Assembly (NCBI GenBank): GCA_034359265.1
Contig: CP136896.1
Span: forward strand, 12,741,501-12,805,500
DNA: 64,000 nucleotides
From: Canna indica
Taxonomy: Eukaryota > Streptophyta > Magnoliopsida > Zingiberales > Cannaceae
Direction of reading: 5' to 3'
In this document: piece after piece, positions 54,990-64,000 of the stretch
Numbering within the stretch: the stretch's first letter is position 1
Layout of the letters: each line of letters starts with the position of its first letter
Made by a program: the position numbers and the translations under genes
The notes under the pieces: model-generated
Seen by the model: the letters and a program-made list of their open reading frames with translations, nothing else
What the model was told of the DNA's origin: nothing
Database searches by the model: none

Positions 54990-55185
54990 TTATGTTATTT
55001 ATATTGCACTAAGTACTTATTTTAACCGCTAACTTCATTCTAAATTTTGGCAGCATCTTCCTACAGTTCTCCGAATACGCATATCATCTGGGCGCGTATC
55101 GGAGAACAAGAGAGATGTTGCCGAAATTTAGAAGAATTAGTTAACAGTTAAAATAAAAACGTAAGTGCAGTACAAATAACTATAT
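54990..55185. repeat. Leader palindrome of CACTA C
   Basis: The same inverted repeat as in A and B, from GTTATTTATATTGCACT to GTGCAGTACAAATAAC, with arms centred on GTTCTCCGAATACGC/GCGTATCGGAGAAC. The outer part of one arm is the diverged type seen in A. Confidence 0.82.
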
Positions 55186-55379
55186 TCCCAAATTATCCAA
55201 TCAGGGACAATTCAAGAATTGTACGTCGTATAAAAGATCATCTACTTCTTTTACACGAACATACAATCCTCGAACGGATCTAAGGTTTTGCTAAATCATA
55301 TCCGACTCATCGATGCGTACGTGAAACATATCAACTCGTCGGATGGATGATTATTTTCTAAATGTTTCGAGACAGTTCG

Positions 55380-55530
55380 AGTCCATATTGGACAATTTCG
55401 ACACGAGTCCAAATTAGACGATTTCGGCAAGAGTCCGAAGTGGACGATTCCGGCACGCGTCCGATGTGGACGATTTCGGCGCGCATCCGAAGTGGACGAT
55501 TCCGGCACAATGCCGAAGTGGACAATTCCG
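55380..55530. repeat. ~28-bp tandem repeat in CACTA C leader
   Basis: Five imperfect units with a GTCCGAAGTGGACGATT core, more diverged than in B. Confidence 0.8.
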
Positions 55531-55865
55531 AAATTAATCTAAACCATAATAATTAATCTAATAAATTAAACAATTAATCTAAATAATTAATTAACATATA
55601 AATAAAAAAATAAAAAATCATAAATCTACTCTTTTTGGCGCCGATGTACAGTGTCCGGACAGTGTGTCCGGACACTGTACAAGATCCGGCGGCGGCCATC
55701 GGCCGACCGCCGCCGGCCGAAACCCTAAAAATAGGGTTTCGGTCAGATTTCCCGTCGGCCGCAACGGGAAGAGACGGCCGGGCGGCGATGAATACCTGAA
55801 ATCGGCGGTCGAGGACGGACGGCAGTGTCGGCAACGACAGCTCGGCGTCGGCAGCGGCGGCGAGA

Positions 55866-55920
<55 letters not shown>

Positions 55921-55924
55921 AGCG
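55866..55924. repeat. (GGC)n trinucleotide expansion in CACTA C leader
   Basis: About 18 consecutive GGC units next to the GC-rich leader; A and B have much shorter interrupted versions at the same place. Translations give alanine, glycine or arginine runs, which are not evidence of a gene. Confidence 0.92.
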
Positions 55925-55964
55925 GCGGGAGGAAGAAGGGTCGGGCGCGATCTGCGACCTATAT

Positions 55965-56212
55965 AAACTTATCAGCAACGGCTCACTCGTCCGTTAGAAA
56001 GCCGTTGCTAATAAGGTATCATCAGCAACGGCTCACTTGTCTGTTAGAAAGCCTTTTCTGATAATTAAAATCATCAGCAATGGCTCGCGTGTCCGTTAGA
56101 AAGCTATTGCAGATACAACATATCTGCAACGGCTTGAGTGGCCGTAAGAATGCCATTGCAAATAGCAACGGCTTGAGCGGCCGTTGCTGATAGCCGTTGC
56201 TGAAGACTCAAT
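55965..56212. repeat. 5' subterminal repeats of CACTA C
   Basis: Array of CAGCAACGGCTC..CCGTTAGAAAGCCGTTGCTGATA units in both orientations. Confidence 0.85.
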
Positions 56213-56226
56213 TTCTAGTAGTGCAT

Positions 56227-56268
56227 CTTCGTGGAGAGATGGATGTCATGACACATAGGCAAGTAACG
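56227..56268 (-). pseudogene. Copia RT piece on the far side of CACTA C
   Basis: The minus strand reads RYLPMCHDIHLST, continuing into the segment at 52347 when C is removed. Upstream copia text is lost at about 56269, where LTR-like sequence begins. Confidence 0.65.
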
Positions 56269-56634
56269 TCTTTTACTATCGATCGACTGAAGATCGGTCG
56301 ATAACTCGGCTTTAGGCTTATTTGTCTCGGTTTGCTGATTTCCGGGTTTTGGGTCTTGGTTTTGAGTTTTGGGGTTATATCGACATCATTTAGAGGATTT
56401 ACAATAAATCTAAACACCATAAACCTTGACTAGCTCTAACTTCTCGTCGATTTTCGAGCATCGACTCGCGTCCTTCCAATTTCTCCGATTTCGTCATTTT
56501 TCCGATCGCGGACGTCGCGCTAAAACCGACTTGGAACCTGAAAATATTTCTCTATAAAAATATTACATCTATGTTTGTTATCATCAAAACCGAGATTAAT
56601 TAAGACCAATGTTGAAAACCTTAGGCCAATAGTC
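56269..56634 (-). repeat. Copia LTR fragment (U3), minus orientation
   Basis: Matches S2/E0 LTR text: GATCGGTCGATAAC, CGTCCTTCCAATTTCTCCG, GATCGCGGACGTCGCGC, TTGTTATCATCAAAACCGAG and an end reading CTTAGGCCAATA (decayed GGCCAACA). Its other half is missing. Confidence 0.65.
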
Positions 56635-57590
56635 TCCATGGCATATCCGTCGTGTCTCGCCAGTTTGGAGGAATATCATCAAATTACAAGATGTTTTTCA
56701 GAGCGGGCATTTCTTACACTGTTGGCTTTGGCTCCCGCACTTAGCTATGGCGGGAGCCTTGGTGTGGGAGCACCACTTGGCAGAGAAGTATCCACATCTC
56801 TTCAAATTTCCTGCCAAGACGCACACCTACATTGTGGATGACAAGATCACTGATAATGTCGGTAACTTCCAAAGCTGGAATCTTTCCTTCTCCACTTGTA
56901 TTCCCGCTGCCCACCTAGAGGAGTTGGTATGGGATCTCGCTCAAGTGCAAAGCTCTTATGGTGATGACAACATCTCTTGGAAGTGGTCTATGTGTGGAAA
57001 CTACACAACCAAATCCCTTTACCGCTTGATGAACTACGTACTAGGGCATTTAAGACGCCTTTCATCTTTTCATTTGGCAAAGCAAACTTCATCAAAGGTC
57101 TCTATATTTGGTTGGATTTGGGTGCGCAAGAGGCTTCCGACGCAGTCCTTATTGGCGAACCGGAGTATAATCCACACTACTTGTTGCCCGCTCTATGATA
57201 TTGAGGAGGAAACACACAATCACATCTTCAACTGCCACTACTCGCAAACAGTGTGGCGATTGTACCTCGAACAACTCAAGGTTCCACTCTTCCATAATCT
57301 TAATTTCCTCAACGAGGTTCCAGATGCCCCAATCTTTGGCTTAAATTAGAAAAAGGCACGCATTCTACTAGTCTGGAGCTAGTTCATTTGGTGTGAGAAG
57401 AATAGAAGATGTTTCAAGGGGTTGTTCACTTGCAACCGCTCACTTGTAACTATTTCATCGTGTAACTTGGGGATGCCCATTATGTAGGATGTTCCTTGTT
57501 ATCCTTTTGTTTTTTCCCCTCTTCCCTCTCTCATTCTATTAGATTCACGTCTCCCTAATTAAATACAATTGCACCTTTTTCAAAAAAAAA
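56635..57590 (+). mobile_element. 5'-truncated LINE with zf-RVT domain and A-tail
   Basis: Plus-strand text begins in the ORF2 C-terminal part (SPVWRNIIKLQD). A long open frame (56747-57349) contains WNLSFSTCIPAAHL, then the zf-RVT module: SWKWSMCGNYTTKSLYRLM, WIWVRKRLPTQSLLANR, then CCPLYDIEEETHNHIFNC with the Cys/His zinc-ligand pattern. Frame changes lie before 56747 and after 57349. The 3' end is an A-run at 57580-57588 after an untranslated region. This is the usual outcome of incomplete target-primed reverse transcription; no target duplication could be identified. Confidence 0.8.
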
Positions 57591-60500
57591 TCATTCATGT
57601 AGGCTCCTACTTATTGAGAGTTTATTTAGGTTTATTTTTCTCCTACCATCCTATTATATATAGAGGGTCTGGTTCTCAATAATGAATACTCTTTTCAAGA
57701 ATTTCCCTCATATGCACAAATAAGTTAGGATGAAAAAGTTGTTTGTAAGGAGGAATTACCAATGGCGAGAATAGAAACCATAGATGTGTTTTTAGGTGAG
57801 AATAGAAATCCAATAGATGTGTTCTTACTTTTCTTTTTACACCACTTGATCTTCTTGGAACATTTAATTTTTGGCTCCACATTGCAAACATTCCGCCTTG
57901 CAAATATATGCAGAAACAGTGTTTGAAGCAACATGGATTCAAGAATTTGATTTTACTCTTGTTTCTTAACTTTCCGACTGAAGCTTACTTGCCATATATG
58001 ATTCAGCTCTTGCTTTTTGTCTACTTTTGGACTGCAAAGAATTTTGTGACCGCATGTTTGTATGGTAACTTTTTACTAACACAATTTGGAAGATGGAAGT
58101 GGTGTAAGTAGGCCTACATTTTCAAACGAAAGAAGCATATCAATCCACAATTTGACAATTTATTAGTGAGTGAGTTCTTTTTAGATATGCAGAATATATG
58201 TGAGATATATTCTTCTTCAGACAAGAATAAAGGAGCTCCATTATCTTCTAAGTTTAGGTTTTTAAGGAGGAATATAAAACCTAGAATTAGTACTTAAAGA
58301 AAGCTTAATCTCCATTTATTCCTTGTTTCAGATGTAATCTAGATATGGCTAGTATTAGACAAAACCTTGTGTTACATAGATTTGAATTCAATATATATTC
58401 TTTTTGAGTGGGATATGATGCACATCCAGATCCAGGGACACAACGATGCACTCGTGTTTCTTGGTCAAAGGTTATTCTCTGGAATAGTTCAAACAAAAGT
58501 TCAAGAATCAGACAACGGAATTAAATTTCAGTGTTCTGAAGAACAACAGGATTTACCAATACATATTCTAAATACCTCAGAAGTTTACCAATACAAAGTA
58601 ATGAGTTTTTACTAGAAATCTGATGGTAAAGTTATCTAAGATTTTTAAGTTGCGAGCTTTGGCATAATGTTAAGGTTTGGATAGGAGTTTAAGTTGCAGA
58701 ATGTCATCAGGATAAGAGGGGGATAGAGAAAGGAAAAGAAACCTTAGAGAATTATGAAAGGAACCTCAGAAGCTACAAGAGGAGTACTGTTGATGATTGT
58801 TTCATTTACATTTCAATCATCCACCTGTATTCATTGATTGCAGGCACTGTTGCTACCTTTTTCATGTCAATGTTTGGACATCTAAATAGTACAGTTTGCT
58901 TGAATGTTCATCATTCAAACCCCATCTTTTGCTCACTTTCAATTAGAAAAGTCAAGGGAAAAAACAATTAAAGTGTACTTCCATCTATGGAGGATCTCAA
59001 AGTGCCATGGGTCAAGCTTGTTTCAACTGATAGCATTTATATTATTTGCTAATTATAATACTTTATGGACCTAACAAAAAATACAAACAGATGTTTAATT
59101 ATCTTAATATAATCTAGGTTGATTTCCCAGATACACCTTGTACCTAGATTGTAATACATGCCAAAAGGGATCTACCTCTTCCAGTGTATAGTTGATGACT
59201 TAGATTGCAATTCCTAAAGTCCTGCCGCATCTGACCTTAATTTTTGTGACTTGGATAGATACAAGACCAAACTATGATGGACCACACCACATGGAAGCAA
59301 CAAGAGATTGAGATCCACACAAAACAACTTGTGAATGGAAATAGAACAAGTCCAGCTACTACCAAATTGACCATCAAAACCATGAAAGCCACTTGAGCTA
59401 GCTAGTGAGGTTAAATTGGTCTTAGGTCTCTTGTGATGTAGAATTTCTCTCTAGTGGTGCATGTTTTTGACCTAATCATTAATTAGTGCACTGATGTGCC
59501 ATTTTGCATTTGACCCAACACTCAGCACTGAATCAGCCGGCCTAATCCATCGGGCGGCCACCGACGAATTGCATGATAGTTAATTAAGTAGATAATTGCC
59601 TTTTGTTTCTGAATATATCATATTTCATACAGTGATCTATTGTATGATTAACACTAAGGATTTTGTTAATATTGGTTTCATATGTGGCAGCTGTGTGTAT
59701 TTTTTTTATCTACCATTCAAAGGAGACATTCAAAGTCAGATGCTAATAGCTTCATGTGCAGGGTTGGCATGCTCAATAAAAAATTGCAGGGGTGTCTTCT
59801 AGGTCAACTTGACTACCCTTTTGCTTAGTTGAATCAATCAATGCCATTGACAACAGATATCAAAGTACAATGGGATGACCAGTATAAACAATGTATGTTG
59901 CATCTTCCCAACTCCTATTGTGATAGACTACCAAGAGATATAGATGTCAGAAGACTATATACTCAACTGGTAGCCTAGCTTAGTGTGAAGCAACCACACA
60001 GACAAAAAAGGTTATTGAGCCTTTCTTTTGCCCATTATATACTACAGCTAATCAGCTATGATATTAGAGAAATGAAAATTGTTCAGTTATCATTATGATA
60101 TATATCTGATCTGTTGTAAAAATAATAAGAAAACTGATCTCTAGAGAAAATCTACCCCTCTGTTATGTTCCAATCTCCATCAAGTATAGGCATTAATACC
60201 TTGATTTATATATCTTGTATGAAAACACAACATAATCTTCCCCTTTGTGCAATGCTGTACTGTAGGCAATGCTTTTTTTGTTTGAATATATTGTGGATAT
60301 CTTTGAAGGATACTTCATTGAATGAAGCATTTCCACCAGAAAATTGAGCTCATAACACTTCATTGCTAAGAGATAAAATCCAAGCATTGATGTTAGTTCT
60401 TGAGGGGTTTGTCCCAACAAATTAAATGATAAAGAACAACTGTGTTGTGAATAAAACCTTGGCTGATTAATTACATATTTTCAAGTTTTCTGCAGAATTG

Positions 60501-61074
60501 ATTAATTAAAGCAATTGTTTATTTGCTTGAGAATTCACAATTAATCAATCATGTGGGATGATCCTCTAGAGTCAAGCTCAGGTTCATAACATATATGTAT
60601 CTTGGAGATTCCTTCTTGGGTCTCACCAAGACAAGATCTAGAGAAAAGTAACTCATTAAACGCCACCCCATTAGCATTTATCTAGAGGGTGGTCAAATGC
60701 TACCTTCCTTCATAATTCAACCTCTTAACAGCAATTAACAATAATAATCAATCATTCTTGCTTCCAAAAAATAATGCTTAATTTGTGTCCCCCAAGAAGG
60801 TCCACAAATTAAGAAGACCATCTTGCAGACCTCATTCTGATTGTTAATTCAATTATCTCCACCACACCATGCTGAGATGACACTGATTGGCTACTTGTGA
60901 CAGTCTCCCCCTATCCATGCCATTAATGCAGAGCCAATTTTTTAGTGCTCAAAGACAATACATTTTTTTAGTGCTTTGAGACCTTGTTTTAAAAAACAAT
61001 TAGAGTAAATAGCACCAACACAGAGATGGAGACTTCCAAAGCTGTGCCATTAATTCCATAGAAAGACCAAGTGG
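57591..61074. other. Low-repeat region without recognised genes
   Basis: 3.5 kb of AT-rich, apparently unique sequence. A two-copy short repeat GAGAATAGAAA..ATAGATGTGTT lies at 57768-57830. Open frames are at most ~90 codons and show no domain. I see no tRNA or conserved gene structure. Confidence 0.4.
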
Positions 61075-61082
61075 ACATATTT

Positions 61083-61627
61083 TAGGGATGACAATGATTT
61101 GATTAACCGTACTTTTGGGAGTTAATCAAAACTAAAATCGATTTCCAAACCCGTTAACCGAAACCGAAAACGAAACCGATCGATTTCAAAAGCCTATATC
61201 CAAAACCGAAACCGGCTTGGTTTCGGTTATCCACGGATAATCAAAATCGAATTTTTCGGTTCGAATAGAACCGGTTAACCGTTTACTAATCGGTTAACCG
61301 GTAATAAACGGATAACTGATTCAAAGATTAATAATAAAACCGGTTTCGGATACCGGTTAATCGTAAAAAACCGATAGTAAACGGATAATCGGTTCAAAGA
61401 TTAATAACAAAATCGGTTTCGGATACCGATTAACCGCAAAAAACTGGTCATCGAAACCGAATATATAATCGGTTTCGGTTACCGGTGAATCGCGACCCGA
61501 TAACCGAAACCGAATCGATTTTAAACAATTTTTGGTTTTTACTATTCGAAACCGAAACCGAACCGCAAATCCACTATAAAAAACCGAATTTTGCGGCTCG
61601 GTTAACCGGTTTGAATTGTCATCCCTA
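61083..61627. mobile_element. hAT-type MITE with CGGTTAACCG-rich arms
   Basis: The ends TAGGGATGACAA and TTGTCATCCCTA are perfect inverted repeats. Flanks ACATATTT (61075-61082) and ACATGTTT (61628-61635) form an 8-bp duplication with one change. The interior is crowded with AACCGAAACCGA and CGGTTAACCGG motifs plus two adjacent ~100-bp near-copies (61305-61400 and 61380-61480). No transposase. Confidence 0.9.
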
Positions 61628-61661
61628 ACATGTTTTGTCAAGCTTTATTTGCCTGCTACTC

Positions 61662-62102
61662 AACAACAACATGTAGTGTCTTCTTTTCTCCACTCGGATC
61701 AAAAAAGTCAGCCAACAAAATTTCCTCCGGCTCAGGAGGTCTAACAACGGACCACACTAGTCCATCCTTACGAAAATGATCCCTATTTGTTGCCCAATGG
61801 GCAGCTTTGTTACATTCCCTAAAACAAAAATTAAAACCTCGACAATTACAAATAAAATCAAGGTTCCGAATGTCCGAGATTAGTGAATCAATTTCTCAGG
61901 GAATGAGAATTTCAACGTTAACTGCTGAAATCAAAATTTTTGAGTCGGACTCAACAATAAAATCGGGAAGACAAATCCTTTTAGCAAAACGCAAGCACTC
62001 GTGAACAGTTAATGCCTCTAGTACAAGCACCGAATCTCCGTGAAAGAAGATAGAGCCACCCCCAAAATAATCCCCCGAGGCCAGTTCATAATAATTAATC
62101 AA
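61662..62102 (-). pseudogene. RNase H-like (RVT_3) pseudogene
   Basis: The minus-strand frame 61896-62102 reads GGGSIFFHGDSVLVLEALTVHECLRFAKR then IVESDSKILISAV, the plant RVT_3 RNase H-like pattern (EALA...ESDS motif). A TGA follows (61896), and the frame continues IDSLISDIRNL, CFRECNKAAHWATNR and ends near 61662. Such domains occur in LINE-derived and domesticated plant genes. The N-terminal beta strands with the first Asp are absent. The fragment is probably a decayed LINE-related or single-domain gene copy. Confidence 0.65.
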
Positions 62103-63235
62103 TCAGGTTTTAACTGTGATGTTTCATTTTTTTGACTCTCCGCGGGTGGTACTGGGTAGGGAGGATTTCATATCCATATAAAATAAGATATTTAGTTAAG
62201 GGCAACTTTTTGCCAACAAGAAAAGTCACAGAGGATATTTTAAATTATATATAGCATAGGATGAAGATTGGTGTCCTGGCTAATAGTACTAATTAGCTTA
62301 GGCAAATGTGAATGTTGCCCCTATTGAAGAGGCCTACACGAGATCTCATGGCCCTAATGCAAGCACATATAGGCCAAATTAATAAGCACTGAAATCAGAG
62401 AACCAATACTTTGGGAAAAGTTTATATCAATAGTTCAGCAGGTCATTCTTCTGCATACACTCTTGCAGAAGAATTTTTTTTTTTTTTTTACTTTTTTGGA
62501 TAAAACTGAATTGGTTGAATTAAAAAAAAAAACATTGCAAAAATTGAAAATGCAATGAAGTGTGAAAATAAAATGCCGTAAGACTAGATATCATATATGA
62601 GGCTTTCCAGTGTTAATGTGTTAGATTGATGTCAAAGAAATGAGTGTTATATCTGCAAGCATGGCAGCATTAATGAAAATTAAATTTGAAGATGATGCAT
62701 CACATGGATATTCATGCACCAATATGCATGCATGTCACATCCATGGACTCATGGATGACAGACATATCTCATTAATTACTAACATATATAATTTGATGAA
62801 CAATATCCCAAGCAATTAGAAGGTATGTGTGTACGTTATTAATTTGTAACAACCGGAGAAATCAACATTTTTTGTGTTGAGTACATGAAAATTATGCACT
62901 TGTTTTAATTCCAAAATTGTCCTTTTTTGAAGAAGAAGATGACTGAAGCTGATGCACCAATTAATGTACATGTGGACCACAGTAAGCTCATTTTATATCT
63001 ATGGGTCACAACTGGCTTTCATTACACATTATTTAATTGTTGATTAATTATATATTAGGTACTCCGTTTAATTATATTTGAAGCAAATTAAAGATATAAC
63101 AAAGCATACAGACTGCACCAATCATATTTACATTTCAAAAATATTTGATTCACCGAAAATGCAAATATTACAAAAAGTATCTGCATGCAAAAGCAAATGC
63201 ATGTCAACCATAATTGTAATCTGCTATTTGGTTGG
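62103..63235. other. AT-rich unassigned sequence
   Basis: It contains a T-run at 62475-62492 and an A-run at 62522-62532 around GGATAAAACTGAATTGGTTGAATT, possibly an insertion tail. No coding feature. Confidence 0.35.
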
Positions 63236-64000
63236 CCGCAAGTAGAGAAGAGGGTTATTACGGGTGAGAGAGAAATTGTTGCGGTAGGAGAGAAGCTATT
63301 GCGAGCGAGACGAAGACTTTCGTGAGCGAAAGGAAGAGGAAGGCTATCATGAGCGAGAGGAAGAGGGAGGTTGTCACGAGCGAGGTGAGGCTTTCGTGAG
63401 TGAGATGAAGAGGGAGGTTGTCGCGAGCAGGAGGAAACTATCGCCAACAAAAGGAGGCTGTCGTGAGTGAATAGGGAGACTGTCGTGAGTGAGAGGAAGG
63501 GAGGAAGCCCTATCATTTGTAGACTACAAATTCGACTTGCGGGTTTCTTCATTCGTCTGTAACCTAATTTGCCACTTGCAATTGTAGCATGCATGTAAAC
63601 GTCTATTCTTGTAATAACTTAATTGCAGCTAATCAAATAATTTAGAGACTTTTTGCTTACCTACAAATAGGCTTTGAACATTTATATAATTTCTAACATT
63701 TGATCAATTAAATTATTTAGTTAGCTGCAATTAAGTTAATTGCAGCATTAGACTTTTACATTCTGCAATTTGCAGGCTGCATATTGGATTGAAGCCAAAA
63801 AGCCCGCAAGCACCATTAGGTGCTTGTAAATTATAGAGTTTTTTATCTTCCTCTCATGTGCAACAGTCTCCCTCTTCTAATGTGACAACTTCCTCTCGCC
63901 CGTGACTCTCATAACAACCTTCTCTCGCTCACGACAACTGGCCTCCTCATCCTCTTGCTTGTGTAAGCCTCATCTTACTCGTGATAGCCTTCCTTTTCCT
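63236..64000. mobile_element. Foldback element with minisatellite arms, cut by the window edge
   Basis: The left arm (about 63240-63660) and right arm (about 63705-64000) are imperfect inverted copies. TAATAACTTAATTGCAGCTAA and TTAGCTGCAATTAAGTTAA face each other around 63685, GCGGGTTTCTTC pairs with a GCGGGCTTTTTGG complement at 63800, and the outer parts are degenerate repeats of a ~30-40 bp unit with core GTCGTGAGCGAGAGGAAGA. The 168-codon open frame across the left arm is a by-product of these repeats. Confidence 0.65.

Larger units (their letters stand above)
52348..56223 (-). mobile_element. CACTA (En/Spm) element C, deletion derivative
   Basis: 3876 bp with perfect ends CACTACTAGAAA and TTTCTAGTAGTG, flanked by CAT (52345-52347 and 56224-56226). 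Same family and internal order as B, but most of TNP2 is deleted: the N-terminal Transpos_assoc region is joined to the acidic C-terminal tail at about 54682. The Transposase_24 gene is present with the GC donor and one nonsense codon. It is inserted in the RT of a Tork-like copia; joining the flanks restores the reading RYLPMCHDIHLSTK..MSPCTP across the site. Confidence 0.92.

Noticed and set aside
55664..56061. Open frames with long Ala, Gly or Arg runs on both strands
   Set aside because: These are translations of a GGC microsatellite and the GC-rich CACTA leader in all frames.
59596..60420. Short open frames in the low-repeat region as candidate genes
   Set aside because: None exceeds about 75 codons, no domain, no splice pattern or conserved context.
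63088..63594. 168-codon minus-strand open frame, serine/leucine-rich
   Set aside because: It lies across the minisatellite arm of the foldback element and its repeats (LPLPLAHDSL and similar) mirror the DNA repeat unit; no domain, no start context.
1..64000. Endogenous pararetrovirus (caulimovirid) sequence
   Set aside because: I looked for movement-protein and coat-protein style text beside RT; RT-related text is copia or LINE type and no such domains were seen.

Overview
This window looks like nuclear DNA of a flowering plant, from a repeat-rich, probably heterochromatic or intergenic region. I found no convincing host protein-coding gene, rRNA or tRNA gene. Almost everything I can name is transposable-element sequence: Ty3/gypsy (Athila-like and chromovirus-like LTRs), Ty1/copia (Tork-like relics and a gag-bearing, pol-less SIRE/Maximus-like family), LINEs, CACTA (En/Spm), hAT, PIF/Harbinger and Mutator-like elements. 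The lineage below angiosperm cannot be fixed from the sequence alone.

Layout. 1-6278: an Athila-like element on the minus strand with gag and protease remnants but no reverse transcriptase (TR-GAG-like); its left LTR runs off the window. 6600-9423: a decayed plus-strand Tork-type copia split by a PIF/Harbinger MITE with exact TTA duplications. 9424-12440: an LTR fragment, a CACTA transposase relic and unassigned DNA.

12440-36271: a nest five levels deep. A chromovirus-like LTR (T1) is split by a copia solo LTR (E0, duplication GTTGC). E0 is split by a gag-only copia element (E1) and also by a Mutator-like MITE. E1 is split in gag by CACTA element A (duplication ATA), and in its 3' LTR by a solo LTR of the same family (S1). 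A is split in its transposase-associated gene by CACTA element B (duplication TGG).

36272-39086: an LTR fragment and unassigned DNA. 39087-48370: a second gag-only copia element (E2, duplication ATAAA). It carries a 2.3-kb solo chromovirus-like LTR (T2, duplication GTTTG), a copia solo LTR (S2, duplication AATTA) and a hAT MITE (duplication TTCCTAAG). 48376-50818: LINE, TRIM-like and hAT fragments. 50819-56268: a minus-strand Tork-type copia split by CACTA element C (duplication CAT). 56269-57590: an LTR fragment and a 5'-truncated LINE with an A-tail. 57591-64000: lower repeat density, with one hAT MITE, one RNase H pseudogene and a foldback element with minisatellite arms at the right edge.

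Functionally, the three CACTA copies (A, B, C) belong to one family and share terminal repeats, subterminal CAGCAACGGC arrays, a leader palindrome and a five-exon Transposase_24 gene with a GC donor. None keeps an intact TNP2 transposase, so all would need an enzyme supplied from elsewhere. The same holds for E1 and E2, which keep LTRs, tRNA-iMet primer sites, polypurine tracts and gag pieces but no pol. Boundaries were read by eye; where target-site duplications are quoted they were seen directly.
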